NCBI GenBank assembly: GCA_032164245.1
Contig: JAVMKO010000010.1
Span: 45,282,848-45,346,847 of the forward strand
Direction of reading: 5' to 3'
Length of the DNA: 64,000 nt
Source of the DNA: Sternotherus odoratus
Taxonomy: Eukaryota; Chordata; Testudines; Kinosternidae
The translations under genes were made by a program, and so were the position numbers. Positions 1 through 10,312 of the stretch are shown here, piece after piece (within the stretch, counting starts at the first letter, position 1; each line of letters starts with the position of its first letter). Under the pieces are notes generated by a model, which did no database searches, had not been told where the DNA came from, and saw nothing but the letters and a program-made list of their open reading frames with translations.

Positions 1-503
1 CGGCTGTGTGGGAGGGTGCGTGTATGCGTGCTGGGGAAAGGGTCGGCTGCAGCCAGCCGGCCAATTGCGTGGGCAACATGAGCGCAGCAGAGGACATGAG
101 AGTGAATGCAGCTGCTGACGACAGGGCTCCTCCATCTGGCGGATCCACAGGGCAGCGGTGATCAGGACTCCCAGGGCACTCTGCCCTTGCTGCCTGCCTG
201 TGCCTGCATTCCCTCTTGTGGCTGAACTAGGAGAGCTCCAGTGAAAGCCTTGGTGGGGGCGTCTTTGCCTACGTCTTGGCTCTTGGTTCTCCGCTCTCGG
301 AGGCCAGGCACAGACAATGGCAGACGGCATTTGGTGACCAGGAAAAGAAGGGCTGAGGACTAGCCTGGTACCGAGCTCTCTCTCAGCCCCACTGATACTA
401 ACCCCAGACCCCCGGAGTCGGGGCTTTTCCTTGCTGCGTTTGAATCTGAAATGAAAGCCCCTGGAAAGTGCAGGGGTTTAACCCTTGTGTTGTCATGTTC
501 CAG
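1..503. other. Intron of DNASE1L2 (partial)
   Basis: No exon-like conserved peptide is visible in either strand. It is probably the intron before the penultimate DNASE1L2 exon; the 5' exons lie outside the window. Confidence 0.5.
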
Positions 504-594
504 GATTGTGGTGTGTGGCCGCAAGCTGAAGGACAGCATTGAGTCTGCTGCTGTCTATGATTTCCAAGACGCTTTCGAACTGGAGGAAGACAAG
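504..594 (+). CDS. DNASE1L2: DNASE1L2 penultimate coding exon
   Basis: 91 bases. The acceptor is caggattgtg, with the exon starting at the G of 504. The donor is caag|gtacgg. The first base completes a codon begun in the preceding exon, which lies left of the window. Confidence 0.85.
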
Positions 595-1411
595 GTACGG
601 TGAGCTGAAACTGATCCCAGAGAGCAAACATCTCATTCCTGTAGATGGCAAAGCTCTTCCTGCCTGGTAAATTCCGGGGTAAGCCCCTGGCCGTGTGGGA
701 CAGTCATACCAGGAGCATCCTTAAGGATCAGACGGGACCTTAGGCCAGACCCAAGTATCCTCATTTATAAAACATTTCAAAACAAGGACAGGGATGTCTG
801 CAACTCAGCCAGGGAAAGTTGAGCTCTCAAGACTTTCTCCTTGGGAGTTTGGATGCCTGCAGCACTCATAAGCGATGAAGCAAACAGGTCCCCGGTGAGC
901 TCCATACACCACAGCTCCCGCCCTGCTCTCTGTGTGCGCTCCAGGCTAGCCCAGCAGCATCCGAGAGGTGTCACAAAGGTGGTGGGAACTATTGTTTATG
1001 TCCCTTCCTGGGTAGGTGGCATTAGTGGCCAGGAGTCCATAGCTAGACAGGGCACCAAGGAAACCAATAACTAGTGTATTTAAAACTTCTCAAAAGGAGT
1101 CTCTCTCTTCCATGAAACCTACAGCTTGAAAGTCAGGGGTGTCAGGCCCTTCCCGTAGGAACCTCCAGCTGGGGACAGTTCTAGCTCTGTAAGGCTCAGG
1201 GAGATCTTCACCCTTTCTGAGACCCAGTAGGGATGTTGCCAGTCTCGAGGCTGGGCAAGGAAAAGGCCCCAGGAAGCTTACCCACTGCACATGTCACCAG
1301 GTGGATCTAAGCTGGCAGAGCTGTTACACCGAGTCCCCACTTGCTGTTCCCATGCAGGCGCTGGCTGTCAGCGACCATTTCCCTGTGGAGGTGACGCTGA
1401 AGGATCGCTGA
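504..1411 (+). CDS. DNASE1L2: DNASE1L2, deoxyribonuclease-1-like 2, last two coding exons (5' part outside window)
   Basis: Secreted DNase I family endonuclease that cuts DNA with divalent cations. Only the C-terminal 47 or so residues are in the window. Exon 504-594 follows the acceptor tgttccag and reads R/IVVCGRKLKDS...DFQDAFELEEDK, ending at donor GTACGG. Exon 1358-1411 follows catgcag and reads ALAVSDHFPVEVTLKDR then TGA. The SDHFPVE segment holds the family's C-terminal catalytic histidine. IVVCG and ALAxSDHFPVEVTLK fit DNASE1L2 better than DNASE1, which has IVVAG and SDHYPVE (family knowledge from memory). The tail-to-tail position next to ECI1 matches the human DNASE1L2-ECI1 pair. The phases join (AAG | GCG). 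A different DNASE1-like paralogue cannot be excluded without the 5' exons. Confidence 0.85.
595..1357 (+). other. Last intron of DNASE1L2
   Basis: GTACGG...CATGCAG intron of 763 bases. No further gene or clear repeat was seen inside it. Confidence 0.75.
1358..1411 (+). CDS. DNASE1L2: DNASE1L2 terminal coding exon
   Basis: 54 bases, phase 0, after acceptor catgcag. It encodes ALAVSDHFPVEVTLKDR and a TGA stop at 1409-1411. The histidine of SDH is the expected catalytic residue. Confidence 0.88.
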   Translation, partial: ALAVSDHFPVEVTLKDR

Positions 1412-2080
1412 AGCTCCATGCTGTCTTCACCAGCGCTGGTTCAGAATCCTCTCCCTCTGCAGCCGTGGAGCCTGGCCGTCCAGCCCCACCATATCTAACT
1501 ATCAGCCCAAAAGGACCCTCAGCACCAGCATTTGCCACCCCTGCAGGACAACAGCATTGGCCGATCCAGCCCTCCTCGTGCAGCAGGGGTTTGAGTCAAT
1601 GCCACGTTGGTGAAAGATGCTGGCGTGGCAGCCCTGATGCCTGAGGTCCTTAGCCACAGGACAACCAGCACAAGCAGCTGGCAGGCCCATCTGTCACCCG
1701 TCACAGCCTGACTCTGCAGCAGTCCAGTTGTAAGCGGGGTTCAATCTACCAGGCCCATTCAGCCCTCGGCAGCACCTTCCATCTGTCAGAGCACAGTGAC
1801 CGTCAGCTGCTATGAACCTGGGCTGGATTCCAACTGCAGTCTGATTTCCAAGCAATACTTGTCAGGAAGGACGCACTTGGTCCCAGGGTTTCCTTATCCA
1901 CACTTACTGCATGTGTGAACACTGTAACTTGTGGCCTCAGGTGAAGGGAAACCACCCCTTTGCCTGCAGCTGCCTGGCTGTCAGTCACTCCCCAGCGTGG
2001 AGGAGCTGGAACGTTTAGTTAGTGCCCAGTATGGACAGACACAGCCCACGTGGAAAATAAAGCATCCCTCTCTCAAGTGT
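1412..2080 (+). other. DNASE1L2: DNASE1L2 3' untranslated region
   Basis: Non-coding stretch from the stop codon to an AATAAA hexamer at 2056-2061. The right boundary is approximate, because the cleavage site is inferred to lie 10-30 bases beyond the signal. Confidence 0.6.
2056..2061 (+). terminator. Poly(A) signal AATAAA for DNASE1L2
   Basis: Canonical hexamer about 645 bases after the DNASE1L2 stop. It lies only 35 bases from the ECI1 signal on the other strand. Confidence 0.65.
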
Positions 2081-2096
2081 CCTCCTTTCAAGACAT

Positions 2097-2102
2097 TTTA
2101 TT
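2097..2102 (-). terminator. Poly(A) signal AATAAA for ECI1
   Basis: TTTATT on the + strand reads AATAAA on the - strand, about 370 bases after the ECI1 stop. A second candidate AATAAA (-) is at 2216-2221 and would give a shorter 3' UTR. Which one is used cannot be told from sequence. Confidence 0.6.
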
Positions 2103-2473
2103 GACAATTCACATTTTTAACATTCACGCTTTTCGGAAGGCAAATATCTGAGCGCCAGCAGGCCCCAGTCATGCCAGCGGATGATGTTTCACAGCAGCAG
2201 TGGGCTGACCACTCATTTATTTACTTGGATCATCCAGTCAAACATTTCCTGCAGCCCTTCAGGAAGAAGGCATCAGTAAGGCACCATAAGACAGAGCACT
2301 AGAGTGAGAGGCTAGGAACAGGAAGTTAAGGTGGCAGCCAGGATAAATCAGATTGATTATACTGAAAAATATTTCATTTTACAAATCTAAGGCTATTGCA
2401 GGGTGTTCGGAGGTTGGCATATGGCTCTTCAGTCTTCCAGGCCAGCGACCCCATGGGGGAGCAGGCAGCTTCC
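2103..2473 (-). other. ECI1: ECI1 3' untranslated region
   Basis: Stretch between the TGA at 2474-2476 (- strand) and the poly(A) signal at 2097-2102. No repeat was recognised. Confidence 0.55.
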
Positions 2474-2640
2474 TCAGCCTCTCCTCTGCTTTAGCAGCTC
2501 CATGTACATCTGGAGAGACTTTTGAATGGAGTCTTTCGTGATGAAGCTGACAAAGTTCTGAATGTCAGATTCGCGGTGGGTGAGCAGACGGTCCACAGTC
2601 GGCTTCCTCATCATGGATTTGGTGATCTGACGGGCGTGGT
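2474..2640 (-). CDS. ECI1: ECI1 exon 7 (terminal)
   Basis: Acceptor CTACTCCACAG. It encodes DHARQITKSMMRKPTVDRLL through KSLQMYMELLKQRRG and TGA at 2476-2474. The C-terminus is not an SKL-type peroxisomal signal, which agrees with mitochondrial ECI1 rather than ECI2. Confidence 0.95.
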
Positions 2641-5600
2641 CTGTGGAGTAGAGAGAGAGCACGTTGGCCGCGCAGGGTCAGCGTACATTATAGCCAGAGG
2701 TCCACTTGTCAGCAGTAGACCCTGGGGTGTAATTACCTTCCTGGAGAAAAGGATACTGGATCCTAACACACTCTTGATTCTAACAGGGAACGACAGACCA
2801 AGAACCAAGAGCTGGAAGCTGAAGGCAGACAAAGCCAAATTGGAAACGAGGCACACGTTAACAGTGAGGGTGATTAACCCCACAGTACCCTCCCAAGGGA
2901 AGTGGTGGGTTCTCCATCTCTTGGTGTCCCCGAAGCCGGACTGGACTCCTTTCTGGAAGACGCTTCTGTCAAACACATGTGATGGACTCAGCGCAGGGAT
3001 AACCAGGTGAACTTCTCTGGCCTGTGCTGTACAGATCAGACTGGAAGATCACAGTGGTCCCTTCTGGCCTTAAAAACCAATGCCCTTTGTCAACACTGTT
3101 TGACACATAGCGATACCACCATGAACAAACATTAACTGCCCCATCCCCTGGGGAATAACTCCTGAATCAGCTCCCAGAACAGCGCAATAAAGCCAGTTTC
3201 CCAGCTGGTGAAACTCAGCATCGCTCCATGGACTTCAAGGAATCTGCACCAGTTTACACCAGCTGTGTGAGGACACGGCCTGGAGTTCCAAACACAGGGA
3301 ATGTCGTTCTGTATTAAGGAGGTCCATCCCCACCACACTATAGACACTCTCCATGCCCCTCACTTCCAGGACAGCCTGAGTCTTGCATTAGCCACTGTTG
3401 CACTCACTGGAGAGCCTTGGCTGGCAGGTGCTATTCTGAACACAAGTCATTCCAGTCACAGAAACTCTCCCGAAGCCTATCCCAGAGCACAGACGTTCTC
3501 CCTGACACAACCAGCCACCTCCTCATCAGGAGAGAGCCTCAGGAGCACGGGCAAGGAGCCCTCCGGTGGGGAATCTCTGGCTCAGGCACCCAGCAAAGGG
3601 AAGAGGAAGCTCTCAAGTGGGGAAGAGATCAACCAAAGTTAGAGAGCATGCAAAGTTGTGTGCCACCAGTTGCATAAACCAAAACCCGCAGTAGGGTCCG
3701 GATGGCAGCCCACCACCTGTTTCCAAAGTTGTCCAGCCCTCCCCTGCTCTGCCTCATACATTTCCTTGAAGACCCCGCGTGCTTTTAAACTAGAGCAGTC
3801 ACCAGAGCAGAATTGACTCACTTGTGCTGTGCTGGATACTCCTAACCAAACGTTTGCCTTTCCCAGTGTCCAATTGCTATAATGCACATTGATTATGAGG
3901 TCATTAAATACGTGTTCTCACGAGGGTCTGATTGATCAGTTAAAGTCAGTACGTGCAAGTTAGCTCTGCCAGCAGCATTATCCAGATCAAGCACCATCTT
4001 TCTAGCATGGTCTGCCTTTCGGTTTACTGGTGCAATAGAAAAGTGCATTAGTGCAACAGGCATTTAGTCTTCCAGGTAGTTTGTGAAAGAACAAATCTGG
4101 GAAAGAAACAGATCAGCTGCCTACACATATTCTGGCGGCTCCTCTGGGTGATAACCCACCGGGGCCCTGTGTAGCCCATCCTCTAGTTAGTGCACGTGCA
4201 TTTCAAGGACTGGTATGAGGCCAGGGCCTAGTGTGGGGATTGCGAGATCTGCACTGGAGCCTCCAGGAAGCCAGACGAGGGGAATGACGACTTGCTCCCC
4301 TCTGGGATATGGGGCCAGGGACTGATGGGCATCCCGACACCCTCCCCCTCCCGGGAATGCAGGGCCCAAGAGATGCCTGGGGACCTGCTCCCAAGCCAAG
4401 ACTGTGTGGGAACCCCCTGTGGGTACCTGACAGTCCCCGATTACAAAGGTTCTAGAAGGCGAAGGAATTGGGACTGGAAGGCAAGAGCCAACGATACCCG
4501 GCTCTTGTGTGTAGGGGAGGAGAGGCTGGGAAGGCCCAGACTTGGTTTGTCTCTCCCAGTCCATTCCCTGAGTGGCAGGTAGATGCAGAGAGCATCTCCC
4601 ATTTTAAATGCTCAGCTCTGTGTTAAATCCCACCCAATGGCTTTCAGGTGTAGGACAGCACAAGCCCCTCACGTCGGCTTGTCGCATGCTGAGCTGAAAA
4701 TTGCCACCACTCATACACCAGCCAGGTCACACAGCGAGCTTTGAATGTCTCCCCCCTCCACGCACCGTCCTAGCCCAGCGGTGGCTCACTGGCCTCACGG
4801 CAGCGTCAGCTGTGGGAAGCTACATGTCTGAACCCCACGCTGGCCAGATAAGAGGGCTGGCCTACCAGCTATGACATCTCAACCCCAATATGCTCACTGC
4901 CTTTATTCCTGATCTCACGGGAGCCAATGGCAGCTTTACCACTCATTTCAGTGGGAGCTGGCTCTGGCCATGAACTTGGTAACTTCCCCAAAGACAGCCA
5001 AGGGCCCCCTTGAGCTCACGAGAGCCAAACCATGCCAAGCTATTTGGCACTGGATTCCCCCAGAGGTTCTTACAAGCTGGCCTGTGCTAGTTGGTTCCAG
5101 AGGCTGCACTGAACCGTTATAGTCCACTTTCCTGGGTCTCTCTGCCGTTCGCCTTCCCTCTGGGACCTCGCCAGACCAGGGCTTCTCAGAGCTTTGCTAG
5201 TGGATCTGGTCCAATACTATTCTGCCTCATTTTTAATCAATCTAGGATAAATATTGCTGATGTTACCACATGCAGATGAACTGGGGACTGTTAAGCCTCT
5301 CTCTCCAATTGGGTCTCATTCCTCTCCATCACTCTCACTGTGCTACGCCAGGGGACCAGCACACTCTGGCCACGGGCTCGCTGCTCTTTGACATGAGCAG
5401 GGAACGGCAGCGGCATCTCGTGGCCAGAAGTCTCTTACCTGGAATAGCTAACCACTGTGACATCACAGCGGCAGCTGCGCTCTGGATCTTCTCCTCTGGT
5501 ACTAACTGATCCACAAGACCTATTTTATGGGCCTCAGGGGGGGAGTACAAGAGCCCCAGCTCGAGGGAACGCTCTGTAGCTCGGTTTCCAATAGTGTTCA

Positions 5601-8600
5601 CCATTGTATCCTTAAACCTGGGAGAGAGGGGAGGAAACGCTCAGGCGGGGGAACCACAGAACAACCAGCAAGCGTAAAGAGAAGCACTGAGACAGCAAAA
5701 CAAACAGCTGATGTTAAGTAACCACCCTGTCCTCCTTCCAATCCCTCTTTAGAACTCGGCTCTGCTGGGACGCCTTCAAACAAGGTCACACAAGCATGCT
5801 GGCTGCTTTACAGACTGACTGATCTCTCTTGTTGACCCCATGTCTGCAGCCACCCATTCTCTCGTCTTATACTTTCATTGTCACCTCTAAAGGGCAGGGA
5901 CTGTCTCTCTGATACATGTATGTACAGCACCCAGTGCAACGGGGCTGGGACTCTATGTGCTACCCCCATACAAATGAACTCTGTCCTGTCAGAGATGCTG
6001 GTGTCTCTGACGACACATTTCATAGCAGCACTGCTCCCGTCCCCCCACATCAATACACTTGTCTGATTACAGCGTAACCTTACCAGAAAGGTGCAACAAT
6101 ACCCAGCTGTGTTTCGTTCAGACCAATGCTGTATTTTGGGTTCTCCGCCATGATTCTGTAGTCACAGCACATGGCCATCAGACAGCCCCCTGCCGGGCTG
6201 GACCCCTGGCCAGGAAGGAAGAGATTAGGTCTTGTTAAATCTCCACAATGTGCTTCTAGTTCTAAACTACTCAGTCTCCTCTCACCATAACAGCATCATT
6301 CTATCGTACGCAGGACACGCTCAGAACAGCACTGGGATACGGCTTTAGTCATGGCCCTATAAATCTTCAAAGGGACATGATCAGAGTAAAAAAAGGCATT
6401 AAAACAATTCCTGGCCTTTATTATTATATTTTTTTAATTTTAAAATTCTATTTTAAGCTCCCCTAGCTATTTATGCGGTTCACCATTTGAACTTTCCCAG
6501 CCTGGGAAATGAACTAGTCAATTTCCCCTCTGTTCCTGGTCCCTGTTACTGTCAGATTCTCCAGCTGTAGTAGGAGGCTGCCTTGTTCGGGTTGTAAACT
6601 CTGCAGTGGAGTGGGGTTTTGTTGTGGGTTTTTGTTTTTTTTTTAAACCAAAAATATTTTTCCCAGGGGAATTTATATTTAAAAACTCCAAAGGAACATG
6701 TCCATTGGCCTTGGGAAACCTACACTTGAGACCATACGTGACCCGATGGTGTCCCTTTAAAAAAGTCCTAGATGTCTCTTTCCCTCATACATTCAGCCTC
6801 AGAGAGAAAGCTGAGAGCACCTGCTATTCGCAGAGATATGGCCAGAGCCAGCAGTTATTTTGTGGAAAAATAAAAGCGAGTGACCAACCAATAGTCCAAG
6901 CTGTGGGAATTCCAAACTGTGGGAATTCCCAACCAGATTGCCACTTCCAAGTGTAAGCTGCCTGGGGGACATTAAAGCAAAAAGTAGCCAGCACCGTACA
7001 GGAGATTCTGTTGTGACCTGTCACTTTAAGAGGCTACTAAGGTGGCTAGTGAGCTGCATGTGGAATTGTGTAAGACACTATGGAGCTTGGTCTTCCTGTG
7101 CCAGGCTGAGCAAGTCCCACTGGAACCAGAGGGAGCTGAAGGTGCAATGTATGGCCAGCAGTGCATTATGGAAGTTGACCACCCGTTCCAAGAGACAAAA
7201 CCATCTCGGAGCAACTGACAGTCTAAGGGCTTGTCTTCACTATGGTGGGGAGGGATCGATGTTTTGGTGGTCGATTTATCACGTCCCATTAAGACGCGAT
7301 AAATCGATCGCCAGCAGCAGCCCCCGTCGACTCCAAAACTCCAGCTCATCAAGAGGCACAAGCTGGAGTTGACGGGGGAGCGCGCTGCCGACCGCCGCTG
7401 CCTTGAGGACGGCAGGTAAGTCGGCCATAGATACGCCGACTTCAGCTACATTATTAAGATAGCTGAAGTTGTGTATCTACAGCCGATCCCCCCCCCCCCC
7501 CCCCCCGCTAGTGAAGACCAGCCCTAAATCTCTCTCATTCGTGTCTGTATCTGAGAATGAAGAACAGAACCAACTTGCAACAGTAGGGACCCTGGCATAT
7601 TTCTGTGTGGAGGTGCATGTGAAACATGCATGTGTATATTTTACACACACCCATACACACTCATAGACTCTGTACACATCCTAGTGTTCGTACATGAAGC
7701 CTTCTTCCTTTCCTGTCCCTGCCCCCACGGTACCAATAAACCAAGGCGAGTGAGTGATAATTGAGAGCCTTCTATGAAGTCAGGTACAAAGATGACTTGC
7801 ATTGATAGCGGCTATTGTCACCATGTTGGATTGGTACAGCCTGAGCCACATCTCCTGGACAGCTTTCCAGAACTCTGCATAGTGCTCTGTGCTCTTCCCG
7901 TACATCTCCATAATATCCAGGCCAGCTGAGAAGATTTTGGGGGCACCCTAAAATAATGTAAGAAAAACATCAAATGAATAATATACAGCAACTGACCTTT
8001 CAACTTGTTAGCAGCATGGTCTGGTAGAACTGACCTAATCACACACGTACTAAATTGTGCACACAAAAATCTTTAATATTTTGTGAGTTTCCTAAGAGTT
8101 ACATTAATGGGTAACTCAAGAGATCTTACCAGCAAGAAAAATAACAAAGATACATATGAATAAAGGGGAAATTCATTTCTTTGCAATCACTGTTGTGGTT
8201 TATTTCTAATCTGATGCCAGAAAATGCCAGGTGAATTTAAAAAAAAGAGAGAGGACAGACTATTTCCCTCCCAAATCAGCCTGTTTTGTAGCCCACTTTA
8301 TTTCTTTCCATCCTCGAAGGCCCCTGTAGCAATGGCCTCCCTTAGGCAGAGGTGGCTCAATGCGGCAGCCTTCAGTGCCTACCAATGCTCTGCTCTGATA
8401 TCGCCTGAACTGGCTGCAAGAGAGCAATAAGGCTAAGCATGAAGCAAAGGAACAAACCAAACTCACGCCCTGTATATAGCTACACCTGGCACCACCGGCC
8501 AGCCGAAACCAGCCCTGTAAAGCGTATCCTCATTTCAGTGCAACACATACTGACGTCAGGATGACCCCTCTGCAGCCTCGGTCATTCTCCAGTTTCTCCA

Positions 8601-10309
8601 GGCTGATTAGAAACTCTGTTAGAAAGTCCAAGCTCAGGCTGTTCACAGGAAGGTTCTCCATCTTCATCACAGCTACCCCTGCACCACAGCAAAGAGAGGA
8701 ATTAGAACCCTCTGGAGATGACCATAGTGATGTCTGCCAAGGCTGCTAATTAGCACACTCCAGATCTCGGAATGTTCCCAAGACCAGACTACATCAGGCC
8801 TGGACGATAGCATAGGAATTTTCCTCAAGGTCAGATTGGCAGAGACCTGGGGGGGGGTTCGCCATCCTCTGCACGATAGGGCATAGGTCAGCGTTTCTCA
8901 AACTGTGGGTCGCGACCCCTCGGGGGGTCACCAGCCGCCTCCCGAGGGGTCGCGAGCTGCTTGTGCCACCGAAAAGCCGCTGCCGCGATCACTTCCGCAT
9001 TCGGCGGCTATTTTCGGCAGACATGGAGTAAACAAGGAGTAAACAGCGCGTCCGTTGTTTCTAGCAGGTGAAGCTACCAATAGCTTTCTCCAAAATACCT
9101 ACTCAACACTCCCAGCTACCCACTGACTTCAGTGCACTCTGGGCAGCAGGATCTGGCCCTTTAATTACTGAGATTGGTATGGATTGTATTCAAGAGACAG
9201 GAGCTGGAGTGGAGAAGCTAGACTTTTCTTGTAAATATTGTTCCCTTGATCGTGGTCGCGTTCCACTGACAGACATCCAAGTGGGACTGGCAGTGCTCAC
9301 AAAGGGAAGGGACAGGCACGGTGTACTTTAGATATACATTATTTGAGGTGTGCTTGTGAAGAGCAGCATGACAAGCTGTTGTAGGGCTGAGGGTCTAGTC
9401 CTTCATCCAAATGCGTGTACATGCAGAAGCCCATAGGCCTAAGTCACTGCAGGAGATAAGTCACATGCACATTAAAACAATCACAGCAGCTTTCCCAGAT
9501 CCATTACCAAGTGTCAGCACTTTGTACCGCGGGCCTGCACAGCACTGTTACAGAGATCCTTGTGCACTGGACACACACAGACCCTAGAGCGCCGTACCGG
9601 TAAAAAACCACCCCAGTGTACAGTACACATACACACACACCTCGGCGTGCCATACACGCACACAGCCCAATGCACTGGACACACACACATACCGGAAGGC
9701 TGTACACATACATACACTGCACATGCACGTACATACCCACAGTGCGCTATACATGTACACACACACAGCCCAGTGCACTGGACACACACCGGCAGGCTGG
9801 ACATACATAAAGCATGCTGTACGTGTGCAGATGTACATACACACAGAGTGCCCAGTGCACTGTACACACACACACACACACACACCCCGGCAGGCTGTGT
9901 ACACACACACGGCGCTCTGTACACACACACTCAACAGCAGGCTGTACTTGTACACTACACCCCCACCTGCGCGCGCGCGTGCACACACACACACACACGC
10001 GCGCACACACACACACGCCGCCCCTCACCGGCGCTGCTGTCCAGCTCCACCGCCACCCGGCCGTGGCCGATCGCTCTGCGCGGGGCGGTCCCCGGCTCCC
10101 GGCCTCCGGCTCCGCACAGCCCCAGACGCGACCCTGCAAGACACACACGAGTCAGCGGCGGGGCCCGGCGGGGCGCGGGGGGCCGGGAGCAGCGCAGGCC
10201 GGGAATGGCCCCGGCGCGCTCGCCACGCGCGGGGCCGGGGCCGGGGCCGGGGCCGGGCCGCACCTGAGCGGAGCAGCCGCCGGACCAGAGTCAGCGCTAC
10301 CGCCGCCAT
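2474..10309 (-). CDS. ECI1: ECI1, mitochondrial enoyl-CoA delta-isomerase 1, complete, 7 exons, 297 aa
   Basis: Crotonase-fold enzyme that moves the double bond of 3-cis/trans-enoyl-CoA to 2-trans, letting unsaturated fatty acids continue through mitochondrial beta-oxidation. Coding exons in reading order are 10309-10264, 10133-10029, 8678-8551, 7947-7801, 6205-6084, 5617-5439 and 2640-2474. They sum to 894 bases with clean phases. The first 40 or so residues are arginine-rich without acids (MAAVALTLVRRLLRSG...), as in a mitochondrial presequence. The mature part has VAVMKMENLPVNSLSLDFL, then FSAGLD (about 99-104) and PAGG (146-149), which contribute the CoA/oxyanion pocket. GLNETQLG follows, with Glu173 the likely catalytic residue, then the C-terminal helix DSIQKSLQMYMELLKQRRG. 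Human ECI1 is about 302 residues. One intron (after exon 4) starts with GC instead of GT. The CpG-rich 5' end and YY1-type motif suggest housekeeping expression. Confidence 0.96.
2641..5438 (-). other. ECI1 intron 6
   Basis: 2.8 kb intron. Apart from the CR1-like fragment (2780-3082) I see no gene. The stretch 4720-4990 contains degenerate matches to common old amniote repeats, such as 'cactcatttcagtgggagc', which are too weak to classify. Confidence 0.6.
2780..3082 (+). repeat. CR1-like LINE 3' fragment
   Basis: In ECI1 intron 6. It resembles the 3' portion of a turtle CR1 copy: an ARG-ACCAAGAACCAA-type segment, then 'gggttctccatctcttggtg', and the closing 'gatcacagtggtcccttctg' tail. It is antisense to ECI1. 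A related copy lies at 40180-40790. The family is named from pattern memory. Confidence 0.65.
5439..5617 (-). CDS. ECI1: ECI1 exon 6
   Basis: Acceptor CTCTCCCAG, donor TTCCAG|GTAAGA. It encodes FKDTMVNTIGNRATERSLELG, the segment GLVDQLVPEEKIQS and QWLAIP. Confidence 0.95.
5618..6083 (-). other. ECI1 intron 5
   Basis: 466-base intron. It holds the L2/MIR-like fragment at 5865-5975 and nothing else recognised. Confidence 0.6.
5865..5975 (+). repeat. L2/MIR-like 3' tail fragment
   Basis: In ECI1 intron 5. The order 'aaagggcagggactgtct', 'gtacagcacccagtgcaac', 'ggggctgggact' resembles the conserved 3' end shared by L2 LINEs and MIR-type SINEs. Similar pieces are at 37728-37830 and 52046-52150. 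Confidence 0.5.
6084..6205 (-). CDS. ECI1: ECI1 exon 5
   Basis: Acceptor CTGGCCAG, donor TTCTG|GTAAGG. It encodes GSSPAGGCLMAMCCDYR through GLNETQLGIVAPF and two bases of Trp. It contains the catalytic Glu of NETQLG. Confidence 0.95.
6206..7800 (-). other. ECI1 intron 4 (GC-AG)
   Basis: 1.6 kb intron beginning GCAAGT and ending CTGGCCAG on the - strand. It holds the Harbinger-like MITE at 7228-7526, an AT-rich stretch around 6410-6470, and a TG/CA-rich patch near 7600-7680. Confidence 0.65.
7228..7526. mobile_element. MITE, PIF/Harbinger-like
   Basis: The left end TAA-GGGCTTGTCTTCACTA and right end TAGTGAAGACCAGCCC-TAA form near-perfect terminal inverted repeats, and TAA on both sides fits the 3-base TWA target duplication of PIF/Harbinger transposons. 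Internal palindromic pieces include 'cgataaatcgatc', and 'gctgaagt' copies lie in both orientations near 7440-7470. A run of 19 C lies at 7488-7506. There is no coding capacity. The family assignment is an inference from the ends. Confidence 0.7.
7801..7947 (-). CDS. ECI1: ECI1 exon 4
   Basis: Acceptor TATTTTAG. It encodes GAPKIFSAGLDIMEMYGKS through YQSNMVTIAAIN. The reading frame requires the exon to end at AAT|GCAAGT, a GC-type donor that otherwise matches the consensus. Confidence 0.93.
7948..8550 (-). other. ECI1 intron 3
   Basis: 603-base intron. No repeat or other gene was recognised. Confidence 0.6.
8551..8678 (-). CDS. ECI1: ECI1 exon 3
   Basis: Acceptor GGTGCAG, donor ACGTCA|GTATGT. 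It encodes VAVMKMENLPVNSLSLDFL through CRGVILTS, the first beta-alpha units of the crotonase fold. Confidence 0.93.
8889..8990 (+). repeat. hAT-like MITE fragment
   Basis: In ECI1 intron 2. It starts CAGCGTTTCTCAAACTGTGG followed by 'gtcgcgacccctcgggggg', the typical 5' end of non-autonomous hAT (Charlie-type) elements. The other end was not identified. Confidence 0.55.
9585..10018. repeat. CA-rich minisatellite/microsatellite, left block
   Basis: Tandem CA tracts punctuated by recurring cores: CAGTGCACTGGACACACAC-type (around 9665, 9770, 9855) and GGCAGGCTGTACACA-type (around 9705, 9790, 9890, 9940). It ends in a GCGCGC/ACACAC alternation at 9968-10018. Many overlapping open frames here are artefacts of the repeat. 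Confidence 0.85.
10029..10133 (-). CDS. ECI1: ECI1 exon 2
   Basis: Acceptor CTTGCAG, donor GCCG|GTGAGG. It encodes GSRLGLCGAGG...GRVAVELDSSA, the rest of the presequence and the start of the mature protein. The intron separating it from exon 1 is only 130 bases and very GC-rich. Confidence 0.9.
10264..10309 (-). CDS. ECI1: ECI1 exon 1 (coding part)
   Basis: ATG at 10309-10307, encoding MAAVALTLVRRLLRS plus one base, donor TCAG|GTGCGG. It lies in a CpG-rich segment. The same frame is open further upstream but shows no other good start in a conserved context. Confidence 0.9.
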
Positions 10310-10312
10310 CTT
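10302..10312 (-). promoter_or_regulatory. YY1-type motif overlapping the ECI1 start codon
   Basis: The - strand reads AAGATGGCGGC, a full match to the YY1 core often found just downstream of housekeeping transcription starts. The ATG of the motif is the ECI1 initiation codon. Confidence 0.65.

Larger units (their letters stand above)
8679..10028 (-). other. ECI1 intron 2
   Basis: 1.35 kb intron. The part near exon 3 holds the hAT-like fragment. The part near exon 2 (9585-10020) is the CA-rich minisatellite. Confidence 0.65.

Noticed and set aside
504..1411. DNASE1 rather than DNASE1L2
   Set aside because: The IVVCG and SDHFPVEVTLK wording and the tail-to-tail ECI1 neighbour favour DNASE1L2, though only two exons are available.
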